In this document: one piece after another, positions 35,450 to 43,045 of the stretch | Layout: each line of letters begins with the position of its first letter | Position numbering within the stretch: position 1 is the stretch's first letter | NCBI GenBank assembly: GCA_015259105.1 | Contig: JABZGZ010000003.1 | Span: forward strand, 1-43,233 | Direction of reading: 5' to 3' | Source: Atopobium sp. | Lineage (GTDB): Bacteria; Actinomycetota; Coriobacteriia; Coriobacteriales; Atopobiaceae | Length of the DNA: 43,233 nucleotides | Notes under the pieces: generated by a model | What the model was told of the DNA's origin: nothing | The model's database searches: none | The model's input: the letters and a program-made list of their open reading frames with translations, nothing else | Made by a program: the position numbers and the translations under genes

Positions 35450-37171
35450 TTAGTGCTTACGCTTCATAAGACCTGCGGCTGTTAAAGCAGCTCCGCCCAT
35501 AACCATAAGAGGCATTACCAGAAGCTCTTCTCCCGTATTAGGAAGCTGTGCTTTCTTCTTCTTTGTCTTCTTCTCTTTTACAGGAGAAGCAGGGTTAGAA
35601 GGCTCTTCTGGAGCTGGAGTTGGTGCTGGAGTTGGAGTATCAGACTCAACAGTTAGGGTGACCGTCTTTGCTGCCTCGTAGTCATTACCTGCAGCTGCAG
35701 CATTGCCATTGAAGTAATAGTAATAGGTGACGGAATAAGCGCCTGGAGTCTTAGAAATCTCTTCTGCCTTCTGAGCAACGGTTGCTGCATCCATAGTTGC
35801 TGTGTCAAGTACAACGGTACCGCTCTGATCAACAACCTTAACACGAGCGTCAGCAGAACCAGCAGCAGGGGTAACCTGACCAGCGCTGTGATCAACCATA
35901 GCATCAAGGTTATCAAGAATAGTCCAGGAATCCTGATTAGCAGTAATAGTGCTGTCGTGTGCCGTAACTACCTGCCTGAGCTCTGTATAAAGAGGAGAGA
36001 TAACGCCGTTGTTAAGATCAAGCTCGTCAGTTGAATTCTCAGAAGCATTGATAACAAGGTTGCCGCTAGAAAGAGAAGTGTACGAATACTCCTGATACAC
36101 ATCATCAGTAAGGTCATTATCAACAGCAAGCTGCCAGCCAGGAAGATTAAGGTACAGTCCCCTATTGGAATTTCCAGTGTGAACTGAATAGCCATAATCC
36201 CTCATGGCATTCTTAATGTTGGTCAAATCAATGTAGTACGCACCGCCGGTATACAGAGCATCGTTCTCCGTTGCGCCGTGGCGATCTTCATACAGGATAT
36301 TGTCAACGTGAATATCACTTGCAGAAATAGTTGGCATGTAATTCCACTCGTCCTGTGGAATAGCGTAATAGCTGCCGTCAGGCCTAATAATGACGCCAAG
36401 ATATTTCTTGTTGCTGCTCAGAATGGAATTGTTTGTTCCCTCTTCCAGGACCTGCCTTGCAAACCTGACTGAAACACGAGGGTTTCCGTAAGAGGTTCTG
36501 TGGTCGAGCAGATACTGGGTAAGGCCTACATAGTTAGTGCCATACAGATTAAGAGATGAACCATTAGTGAGAGTCAGAGGAACAGTAAGTGTAATGGTCT
36601 CACCAGCGGCCAGAGTACCAGAAATAGAAACGGAACGCATCTCAGCATTGTCCTGACCAGCTCCCTGGTATGCGGCATATGCATTAGCTGCAGGCTGAGA
36701 ACCAGAACCGCCGTTCAGTCCGTTAATGTTCAGGTTAATTGCAGTTGCTGCATTAGTTGACGAGAAGGTAAATCCAGTTGCACGTAAATCTGGATTTGGG
36801 CTAGAGCTGACATAGTATGTAAGTGGCAGCTGCATAATCTCGTTTACAGAAACTGGAGATGAAGAGATGTTGGTAATCTTTACCACTGCCTGCAGATTCT
36901 GATACTTATCAATATCTACAATGGAGCGGTTCATCTGAGTGGTGTCATTATCCTTATAAGCGTAGTTAGATGTCTGACCAGAAGCATCTGTAAAGTAAAT
37001 AGAACGCTCAATAAGACCATCTGCACTCACAGATGGAGACACGTTAGTAGTAGTGCCGTTATAGAACGAATTGTTACTTGCAGCGTATGCAATATTTGGC
37101 ATAAAGATTAAAGCTGCCAAAAATGCAAACATAACAGCAAGAAAACTGCGGCCCTGCATCTTTGATGTCAT
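35450..37171 (-). CDS. LPXTG-anchored cell-surface protein
   Basis: 573 residues. A Sec signal peptide (hydrophobic to about residue 25, cleavage after AYA near 30) and a complete sortase signal, LPNTG at 543-547, hydrophobic segment, then KRKH, show covalent attachment to the cell wall. The middle is rich in Ser, Thr, Asn and Tyr, of beta-sandwich adhesin character, with NLY/NGTT patterns. Residues about 440-510 resemble an immunoglobulin-like domain ending TVTLTVE, followed by a Pro-rich wall-spanning stretch (TPAPTPAPEEPSNPASP). Probably an adhesin; no sortase gene is in the window. Single-gene unit. Confidence 0.9.
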   Translation of the reverse strand: MTSKMQGRSFLAVMFAFLAALIFMPNIAYAASNNSFYNGTTTNVSPSVSADGLIERSIYFTDASGQTSNYAYKDNDTTQMNRSIVDIDKYQNLQAVVKITNISSSPVSVNEIMQLPLTYYVSSSPNPDLRATGFTFSSTNAATAINLNINGLNGGSGSQPAANAYAAYQGAGQDNAEMRSVSISGTLAAGETITLTVPLTLTNGSSLNLYGTNYVGLTQYLLDHRTSYGNPRVSVRFARQVLEEGTNNSILSSNKKYLGVIIRPDGSYYAIPQDEWNYMPTISASDIHVDNILYEDRHGATENDALYTGGAYYIDLTNIKNAMRDYGYSVHTGNSNRGLYLNLPGWQLAVDNDLTDDVYQEYSYTSLSSGNLVINASENSTDELDLNNGVISPLYTELRQVVTAHDSTITANQDSWTILDNLDAMVDHSAGQVTPAAGSADARVKVVDQSGTVVLDTATMDAATVAQKAEEISKTPGAYSVTYYYYFNGNAAAAGNDYEAAKTVTLTVESDTPTPAPTPAPEEPSNPASPVKEKKTKKKKAQLPNTGEELLVMPLMVMGGAALTAAGLMKRKH

Positions 37172-37257
37172 AGGCGTATTCCTCCTCAGAATAAAAACTT
37201 AGCAGTGTATTTTCGCATTAACGTACTGCTGAAGGAATGGAGATATTTGTTACTCAC

Positions 37258-37294
37258 ATAAAAAAAGAGACGCCATCTTTCGATGACGTCTCTT
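37258..37294 (-). terminator. Rho-independent terminator of rpsA
   Basis: A 13-bp stem with one mismatch (37265-37277 with 37282-37294), tetraloop TTTC, followed on the minus strand by a run of seven U. Confidence 0.92.
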
Positions 37295-37321
37295 GACAAT
37301 TACTTAGATGCGCAAAGCGTG

Positions 37322-38566
37322 TTACTCTGCAGCCTCTTCGGTTGCCTGTGCATTAGCCTCAGACTCAACCAGGTGAGCCTCAAGGTCAGCCTCAGCCTCA
37401 GCTGCTGCTGCCTCTGCTGCTGCGCGCTCCTCCTCTGGAAGTGGAGTGACCTCAATGTCAATGCCAAGGGTCTCTGCAGCTGCCTTCATAGACAGGGAGA
37501 TGCGACGGCGGTCAAGATCAATCTCCATGACCTTTACCTGTACAACGTCGCCAACCTTGCAAACCTGGGATGGAGCGGTGACGTGCTGCTTAGCCATCTC
37601 GGAGATGTGGACGAGGCCCTCAACGCCGTTGCCAAGGTCAACAAATGCACCGAAGGTAACAAGCTTGGTGACAGTGCCCTCGATGATAGCGTCAACTGGG
37701 TACTTGGAAACAAGTACACGCCATGGATCCTCGGAAGTCTGCTTAAGACCAAGGGAGATGCGCTCACGGTTAAGGTCAACGTCGAGAACCTGAACCTCAA
37801 CCTCCTGGCCAACCTTAACAACCTCAGATGGGTGGTTAACGTGGTTCCAAGAAAGCTCGGAGATGTGAACCAGGCCGTCAATGCCGCCAAGGTCAACAAA
37901 TGCACCAAACTCAACGATAGAGGAAACAGTACCCTTGAGCTTCATGCCAACCTGGAGCTTGCCCAGGATGTCCTGACGCTCTGCCTTACGAGCCTCCTCA
38001 AGAACAATGCGGCGAGAAAGAACAACGTTGTTGCGGTTGCGATCCATCTCGATAACACGAGCCTCAATACGAGTACCCATGAATGCACCAAGGTCCTTGA
38101 CGCGACGAAGGTCAACAAGGGATGCAGGCAGGAAGCCACGGAGGCCAATGTCAAGAATCAGGCCGCCCTTAACAACCTCAATAACCTCACCCTCAACGGT
38201 CTCACCGGCGTTGAACTTATCCTCAACTGCCTTCCAAGCACGCTCGTACTCAGCACGCTTCTTGGAGAGAACCAGACGGCCCTCTTTGTCCTCTTTCTGA
38301 AGGACAAGAGCCTCGACGTCCTCACCCAGGGAGATGATCTCTGCAGGATTGACGTCTTTACGAATAGAAAGCTCACGAGCAGGAATAACGCCCTCAGACT
38401 TGTAGCCAATGTCTACGAGGACCTCATCGCGCTCAATTTTGACGACGGTGCCGTTGACAAGATCTCCCTCATCAAAATCGGTAACAGTGCCGTCGATCAG
38501 GCTGTTCATTTCCTCATCGGAAATTTCATCCAAAGAGAAGATGGACGAGTTCTGAATCTCACTCAA
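37322..38566 (-). CDS. rpsA: 30S ribosomal protein S1
   Basis: 414 residues with four S1 (OB-fold) RNA-binding repeats, starting near residues 33, 118, 204 and 289; the last two have the typical GAFVDLGG.GLVHISE pattern. Four repeats is usual for actinobacteria and shorter than the six of E. coli. An Ala/Glu-rich C-terminal tail follows. It brings mRNA to the ribosome. The start is TTG at 38566 with GGAAGGGG about 8 bases upstream; the ribosome site lies next to a GC-rich self-complementary stretch. Monocistronic with its own terminator. Confidence 0.96.
   Translation of the reverse strand: MSEIQNSSIFSLDEISDEEMNSLIDGTVTDFDEGDLVNGTVVKIERDEVLVDIGYKSEGVIPARELSIRKDVNPAEIISLGEDVEALVLQKEDKEGRLVLSKKRAEYERAWKAVEDKFNAGETVEGEVIEVVKGGLILDIGLRGFLPASLVDLRRVKDLGAFMGTRIEARVIEMDRNRNNVVLSRRIVLEEARKAERQDILGKLQVGMKLKGTVSSIVEFGAFVDLGGIDGLVHISELSWNHVNHPSEVVKVGQEVEVQVLDVDLNRERISLGLKQTSEDPWRVLVSKYPVDAIIEGTVTKLVTFGAFVDLGNGVEGLVHISEMAKQHVTAPSQVCKVGDVVQVKVMEIDLDRRRISLSMKAAAETLGIDIEVTPLPEEERAAAEAAAAEAEADLEAHLVESEANAQATEEAAE
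38010..38022 (-). repeat. Uptake-like word, copy 16
   Basis: GGCGAGAA at 38011-38018; the second copy lacking G at -4 (T; G at -5); G at +1. The rpsA strand reads Leu-Ser-Arg-Arg. Confidence 0.45.
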
Positions 38567-38711
38567 AGGTGGACCCCTTCCAAAACGGGGCCCCGGTCAA
38601 CATGGTTGCTGCCAGAGTGCCAATACGTGGGCTTCTCTACTCGGAAACTTACATGCTCTCGGGGGCCAACAGATACAGTGCATAGCTTGACGCCATACGG
38701 GCAATAGGATA

Positions 38712-38749
38712 GCGCTCTTCGGCTGATTAAACAAGCCAAAGAGCGCTAC
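38712..38749 (-). terminator. Strong hairpin between the HMA protein gene and rpsA
   Basis: Arms AGCGCTCTTCGGCT and AGCCAAAGAGCGCT pair over about 14 bp with one mismatch around the loop GATTAAACA. Neither strand has a good U-tract. It may end the HMA-protein transcript or shape the rpsA leader. Confidence 0.55.
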
Positions 38750-38821
38750 TTTGCACAGCTATTACGCAAGTTTTACAAAATTTCTTCAAAGTTTGTTTCT
38801 TGCGAGAAGATCTTGTTGTGC

Positions 38822-39214
38822 TTAAGCACGAAGACGGTAGCCTTCTTTCTCTACGGCAGCTCGGTACGCATCGACATTAATTGGATTTTTGCTGAGGATA
38901 CGTGCCTGGCCACCTGCTAGAGTAACCTGCGCCCATGTTCCCTCAATACTATCGAGTGCTCGAGTCACATGGTTGACGCAGTTCTGGCAAGTCATACCAC
39001 CAATCTCAAATGTCTGAACATAAGGGTAATGAGACTCATCTTTGTCTTCTGGACCCTCTGCAGCCGCAACTTGCTCTGTGTTACAGGTAGTAACACCTGT
39101 TCCTTCATCAGAGCAGCAGCCTTTTTTACCTGCAGCAATTCCGTAAACACGATAAACCGCAAAACCACAAAGTGCTACAACAGCAAGAATAACAATAATA
39201 TTGATTGGTGACAT
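38822..39214 (-). CDS. Membrane-anchored heavy-metal-associated (HMA) domain protein
   Basis: 130 residues. An N-terminal membrane helix (about 4-24), a short Cys-containing linker (GCCSDEG, TTC) and an HMA domain from about 66 with the metal-binding motif GMTCQNC (Cys76, Cys79). Such domains bind Cu(I) or similar soft metals and hand them to partner proteins. The gene follows flavodoxin on the same strand with a 109-base gap. It may act as a membrane-side metal chaperone or scavenger; the nearby P-type ATPase is an obvious possible partner, though the ATPase motif is not of the copper class. Confidence 0.88.
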   Translation of the reverse strand: MSPINIIVILAVVALCGFAVYRVYGIAAGKKGCCSDEGTGVTTCNTEQVAAAEGPEDKDESHYPYVQTFEIGGMTCQNCVNHVTRALDSIEGTWAQVTLAGGQARILSKNPINVDAYRAAVEKEGYRLRA

Positions 39215-39323
39215 ACAAACTTCCCTTCTGTTGCTGTTTTACTACCCACCATTTTCTAGATTATTCAAAAAATGATGTTTTTCTCGCCAAAATTTTTAGC
39301 AACAGCAAAAATCGTAATGCAGC
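39215..39323. other. Short spacer containing uptake-like word copy 17
   Basis: No gene. TTCTCGCC at 39281-39288 with G at -4 (39277) and A at +1 stands alone in non-coding DNA; it has no facing partner here. Confidence 0.6.
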
Positions 39324-39728
39324 TTAAGCAGAAAGCTTTGCACCAAGGCCGCGAAGAGCCTCAAGAGCATCGTCATCTGGCTCAAGGTTGCAGATAAAAG
39401 TCTCAACAACATTGACACCCTCTGCTTCAGCATTCTGCTTCCAAGTCTCCATCCAGTCGCCGGTTCCCCAGTCGTAAGAACCAAAGAGAGCGGTTGGCTT
39501 CTGACCAAGCTTGCCTGCGCAGTCATTGAAGAGCTCCTCAAAATCAGGATCAAGCTCCTCGTCACCCATAGCAGGGCAACCAAAAGCAAATGCATCGTAC
39601 TGATCGCACATATCAGCAGAGAACTCAGAAGACTCAATAGCCTCGGTATCTGCTGCACTTGCAAGCTCTTTTGCCATTGCCTCAGTATTGCCCGTCATGG
39701 ACCAATACACAACTGCTACTTTACTCAT
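39324..39728 (-). CDS. Flavodoxin (short chain)
   Basis: 134-residue FMN electron carrier, often replacing ferredoxin when iron is scarce. The phosphate-binding loop SMTGNTEAMA is at 10-19 and the flavin-contacting loops are around FGCPAMGDEEL (about 49-59) and GSYDWGTGDWM (about 83-93). Acidic throughout, as expected. AAGGAGGAAA precedes ATG. It is 84 bases downstream of the DUF3793 gene and probably in the same transcript. Confidence 0.94.
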   Translation of the reverse strand: MSKVAVVYWSMTGNTEAMAKELASAADTEAIESSEFSADMCDQYDAFAFGCPAMGDEELDPDFEELFNDCAGKLGQKPTALFGSYDWGTGDWMETWKQNAEAEGVNVVETFICNLEPDDDALEALRGLGAKLSA

Positions 39729-39812
39729 ACATTTCCTCCTTCTGTGTCCAGGTTCCCCCTGGAAAACTACACATTACTTTCAATACCTCAACAAGAAATC
39801 CAAGCACACCCC

Positions 39813-40559
39813 TTATGCAACCTGGCGTTTCTTGGTATTGCCATACGATGAGAGAATTTGAGCTAAAGATTCCCCTTGATAAAATCGATGCTTACACTGG
39901 TCTTCTGCATCTTTAAGTCTCTCGAGACGAAGGCGAGTTTCTTCCGTGTTGTCATAGACTTTCCAAGCACCAGTAAAAAGCTCAGACTGTCCATTCATAA
40001 AGCCCTGAACATCAGCAAGTGGATAGCCCAGTACCAGTCCAATCTCGTGCGGAAACGCGGCTTTTCTTGCGTGAAAAGCAAAAATTCTTGAACGCATGCT
40101 CTTCATCAACGCCTGCACTGACTCAGTGGAATGGCCAAAGGCAGCCAGAAACTCACAGTGCTCTGATTTGGCGAGAATATCCTCAACAAGCTCAGGTCTA
40201 TAGGCAACAAACGTCACCTTTCCGCCAGAAATAGCAGAGGTAGCAAGAAGCGTTACCCCAAACAGTGAGAGCTCGTGAGTAGCGTTGCATAGAAATGTCC
40301 TCAGTGTTGGATCAGTGCAGATAAGACCTGTGCAAGAACTGCAAGACTTGTGGGACGCAAATGAAAAGAGTGCGGCTGGCTTGACGTGAGCGATAACGCC
40401 AGCGGCACAGCGAACAAACGTTGTTGCAAAATCATGACAAAGTTCAGGCGTATACGCTCTTCTGCTTCCGGTAGAAGCAAGCTTTTTATCAGCGGGATAT
40501 CCACAGGGAGAAGTAACGTCAAGGAGCAATGAATTCTCAAAAGAAGTAAGACAATCCAT
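39813..40559 (-). CDS. DUF3793 family protein
   Basis: 248 residues, soluble. The family block FPHEIGLVLGYPLADVQGFMNG (about 168-189) identifies DUF3793; function is unknown. The protein contains many Cys, including CSSCTGLIC near 73-81, which could bind metal. It is the first gene after a structured leader and is followed by flavodoxin and an HMA protein, which fits a role in metal or redox homeostasis by association. AAGGGAG is 9 bases before ATG. Alternative names cannot be given. Confidence 0.88.
   Translation of the reverse strand: MDCLTSFENSLLLDVTSPCGYPADKKLASTGSRRAYTPELCHDFATTFVRCAAGVIAHVKPAALFSFASHKSCSSCTGLICTDPTLRTFLCNATHELSLFGVTLLATSAISGGKVTFVAYRPELVEDILAKSEHCEFLAAFGHSTESVQALMKSMRSRIFAFHARKAAFPHEIGLVLGYPLADVQGFMNGQSELFTGAWKVYDNTEETRLRLERLKDAEDQCKHRFYQGESLAQILSSYGNTKKRQVA
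40169..40181 (-). repeat. Uptake-like word, copy 18
   Basis: GGCGAGAA at 40170-40177; G at -4, A at +1. The DUF3793 gene strand reads Asp-Ile-Leu-Ala-Lys. Confidence 0.6.
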
Positions 40560-40568
40560 ACCGTACTT

Positions 40569-40653
40569 GCTCCCTTCTTAAAAATGCGCCGTCGACTAAA
40601 AGGGAGCCGACGGCGCCTGGATTCCGGACCCTTGGAGAGGGGAAAGGTTCCGG
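40569..40653 (-). promoter_or_regulatory. Structured leader with terminator-like hairpin before the DUF3793 gene
   Basis: On the minus strand two hairpins follow each other. The first pairs 40644-40653 with 40624-40633 (10 bp, one mismatch). The second pairs 40608-40616 with 40586-40594 (GCGCCGTCG arms) and is followed by ATTTTT, a terminator-like layout, only 26 bases before the ATG. Its loop contains GCTCCCTT, perfectly complementary to the ribosome site AAGGGAGC at 40576-40569. This arrangement could control both transcription and translation. It matches no riboswitch class I can recognise by eye. Confidence 0.55.
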
Positions 40654-40790
40654 GCTGATAAAGCAAATTTGTTAGAACTAGCTCCTGTTATATAAAAACC
40701 TTAACAAGTTAACCTTTTCTAACTATTTAAAGTGTAAGCCATAGCTAACTAATTGCAAGTGAAAACTCAAAATATTTTTACTTTTTGACA
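40654..40790. promoter_or_regulatory. AT-rich promoter region with repeated GTTAR half-sites
   Basis: Half-sites of GTTAA/GTTAG type occur at about 40671, 40702, 40708, 40719 and 40745; the central pair forms TTAAC-AA-GTTAA (40701-40712). On the minus strand AAAGGTTAACTT resembles one half of the DtxR-family consensus. This could be a metal-dependent repressor site for the DUF3793-flavodoxin genes. The rest of this 314-base gap holds the leader and the terminator listed beside it. Confidence 0.4.
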
Positions 40791-40791
40791 G

Positions 40792-40830
40792 AAAAAAGCT
40801 CCCGTCTCTTACGAATAAGAAACGGGAACT
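40792..40830 (-). terminator. Rho-independent terminator of the P-type ATPase gene
   Basis: A 15-bp stem with two mismatches (40797-40811 with 40816-40830) around CGAA, followed on the minus strand by TTTTTT. Confidence 0.88.
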
Positions 40831-40873
40831 TTAACGTGATCTAAGAAACGCTTTGCTAACGCACAAGTACGTT

Positions 40874-43042
40874 CTAAGCAGCCTGTCCTTCAGTTAAAAG
40901 CAATTTAACCTCAGAAGGAACATTTGGATTATGAGCTGCAGTAGTAAGCAGCGACCTTGTGTTTGCAAGCGTTACCATAAGCGTCAAAAGGTTGTGCATA
41001 TATGCAGCAGCACTTACGGTAATAAGACCTGCAACGCCTGCAGCAATGAAAGAGCTGTTCAGCGCAACAATCGTACGATAGTCAGCATGAATCCTCTTCA
41101 TTACCTGCTGGCCTAAAAGACGCATGATTACCAGCGATTCAAGCGAATCATTCTTAATCGAAATATCCGCAACAGCGCGAGCAATATCAGTTGCATCAGA
41201 CAGAGCCAGCGAAACATCAGAAACAGCCAGAGCAGGTGAATCGTTAATACCATCGCCTACCATTGCAACGGTGTAGCCCTCCTGCTGGAACTTCTTAACA
41301 TACTCGCACTTATCCTCTGGGAGAATCTGTGCCACGTAATCGTCAAGACCCAGCTTCTTTGCAACACTTGCTGCAACGTTTTCTGAGTCGCCGGTCAGCA
41401 TAACCATACGCTTAACACCAAGAGCACGGAGCTGCGTAATAGTTGCTGCTGCATCTTCCCTTACAGGATCGGTAATACAAATTGCTGCAATAAGTTTTGA
41501 ATCCTCGGACATAAAGATAATGGACGAGGTTGGAGCAATCTGTGCAAGGTCGTCCTGAATTCCCTCGGGCATTGGGGTCTTCTCGTCATCAAAAATGAAG
41601 TGAGCAGAACCAATGCAGACCTCTTTGTCGTTAACCTTGGTACGAATACCGTGAGCAACAACATATTTGACCTCTGCGTGGAACTCATCCTTGTGCTTAA
41701 GGCCACGTACCTTTGCCTCGTTCACAATTGCGCGAGCCATGCTGTGTGGGAAGTGCTCCTCAATACATGCAGCAAGGCGCAGGAGCTGGTCCTCGGTGCG
41801 ATCGCAGAAACTGACAATACATTCAACGTGTGGAACTGCCTTGGTCAGCGTGCCTGTCTTATCAAAGACGATAAGATCTGCTGCAGCGATCTTCTCGAGG
41901 TACTTACCACCCTTAACCGTCATGCCAAACTTAGCTGCCTCATCCATAGCGCTACCCACTGCAACAGGAGTGGAAAGCTTAATGGCGCAGGAATAGTCAA
42001 CCATAAGAACGGTCATAGCCTTAGTGATGTTTCGGGTGATGCCCCAAATACCAAAGAAGGCAAGGAAGCTGTAAGGAACCAGCGCGTCAGAAAGGCGCTC
42101 GGCCTTTGACTGTGCGCCTGCCTTAAGCTCAGCAGACTGCTCAACCATATCAACAATGTTGTCGATACGAGACATTCCTGGAGGAGCGGTAACACTGACC
42201 ATGAGGTCACCGTCTTCAAGGGCGGTGCCTGCGTAAACGGTTGAGCCAGGCTCTTTGGTAACAAGGCGAGACTCACCTGTCATGGCAGCTTCGTTCATCT
42301 GGCCAATGCCTTCAACAACTTTGCCGTCAACAGGAAGAACACCACCAGCGCGCTGGTGCAAAATCATGCCCTTCTCAACCTCAGAAAGGGCAATCATAAC
42401 GTCCTTACCGTCAATACGAGCCCAGACGTTCTCAGAACGGGTAATTAGGCCATCACGAAGTGCAAGACGAGCACGGCTTGCCACGTGGTTCTCCATAGCA
42501 GCAGACAACTCAAGCAAGAACATGACCGTAGATGCATCTGCCCACTCATTTCTTAGAATTGAAGTGGTGATAGCAGTTGCGTCCAAAACCTCAACGGTTA
42601 GCTCTTTCTTAAACAGGCGCTTAACGCCTTCCACAACAAATGGAATGGCGCGGAGAATAACGTATGCGTAGTTAGCAACTGCAGGCAGTGGCAAAGAGCG
42701 CATAATCCAGCGGCGTGCAAATGTTGTCACAACCTCCATCTGGAAACGATTGTTCTCAAGAGCCATCTCAATTGAGCTGCAGAAGTCCTCAAGGCCTGCC
42801 TCTTCTTCTCGTGGCAAGTTCAAGACATCAAAAGCACCAACAGCCGCAAGTACCTGGTCTCTCTTAAGAGGATCAAACCTTAGCAAGAGAGAGCCGTTTG
42901 CCATATGAACTTCTGCGTGACGAACGCCGTCAACACGCATCAGCTCATAGGAGATACCACGAGCTTCAGCCTCATCAATATGACCCAGGTCGCATTTTGC
43001 ACGAATGCGACCTGAGATTTCATTAGTAATTGTGAAGCGCAT
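40874..43042 (-). CDS. P1B-type heavy-metal ATPase with SCAIK in place of CPC
   Basis: 722 residues, membrane cation exporter. The N-terminal 60 residues look like an HMA fold without the CxxC motif. TGES (255-258) is in the actuator domain, phosphorylation site DKTGTLT with Asp394, and hinge GDGINDSPAL near 613. The metal-binding membrane motif, normally CPC or SPC, is SCAIKLSTP (351-359), so copper is unlikely and the ion is undetermined (Mn, Fe, Zn or Co are candidates). The usual SEHP site reads EEHFPHSMARA. The start follows the preceding gene's stop by three bases, implying an operon with it. Confidence 0.93.
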   Translation of the reverse strand: MRFTITNEISGRIRAKCDLGHIDEAEARGISYELMRVDGVRHAEVHMANGSLLLRFDPLKRDQVLAAVGAFDVLNLPREEEAGLEDFCSSIEMALENNRFQMEVVTTFARRWIMRSLPLPAVANYAYVILRAIPFVVEGVKRLFKKELTVEVLDATAITTSILRNEWADASTVMFLLELSAAMENHVASRARLALRDGLITRSENVWARIDGKDVMIALSEVEKGMILHQRAGGVLPVDGKVVEGIGQMNEAAMTGESRLVTKEPGSTVYAGTALEDGDLMVSVTAPPGMSRIDNIVDMVEQSAELKAGAQSKAERLSDALVPYSFLAFFGIWGITRNITKAMTVLMVDYSCAIKLSTPVAVGSAMDEAAKFGMTVKGGKYLEKIAAADLIVFDKTGTLTKAVPHVECIVSFCDRTEDQLLRLAACIEEHFPHSMARAIVNEAKVRGLKHKDEFHAEVKYVVAHGIRTKVNDKEVCIGSAHFIFDDEKTPMPEGIQDDLAQIAPTSSIIFMSEDSKLIAAICITDPVREDAAATITQLRALGVKRMVMLTGDSENVAASVAKKLGLDDYVAQILPEDKCEYVKKFQQEGYTVAMVGDGINDSPALAVSDVSLALSDATDIARAVADISIKNDSLESLVIMRLLGQQVMKRIHADYRTIVALNSSFIAAGVAGLITVSAAAYMHNLLTLMVTLANTRSLLTTAAHNPNVPSEVKLLLTEGQAA

Positions 43043-43045
43043 GAA

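Noticed and set aside
37283..38707. Long plus-strand open frame of 474 codons antisense to rpsA
   Set aside because: It is a by-product of rpsA codon usage; the minus-strand protein has four clear S1 domains and the plus frame shows no motif, signal or ribosome site.
5207..40181. Chi-like or KOPS-like explanation for the TTCTCGCC word
   Set aside because: Those signals are strongly oriented relative to replication; here 10 copies point one way and 8 the other within 35 kb. Not excluded genome-wide.
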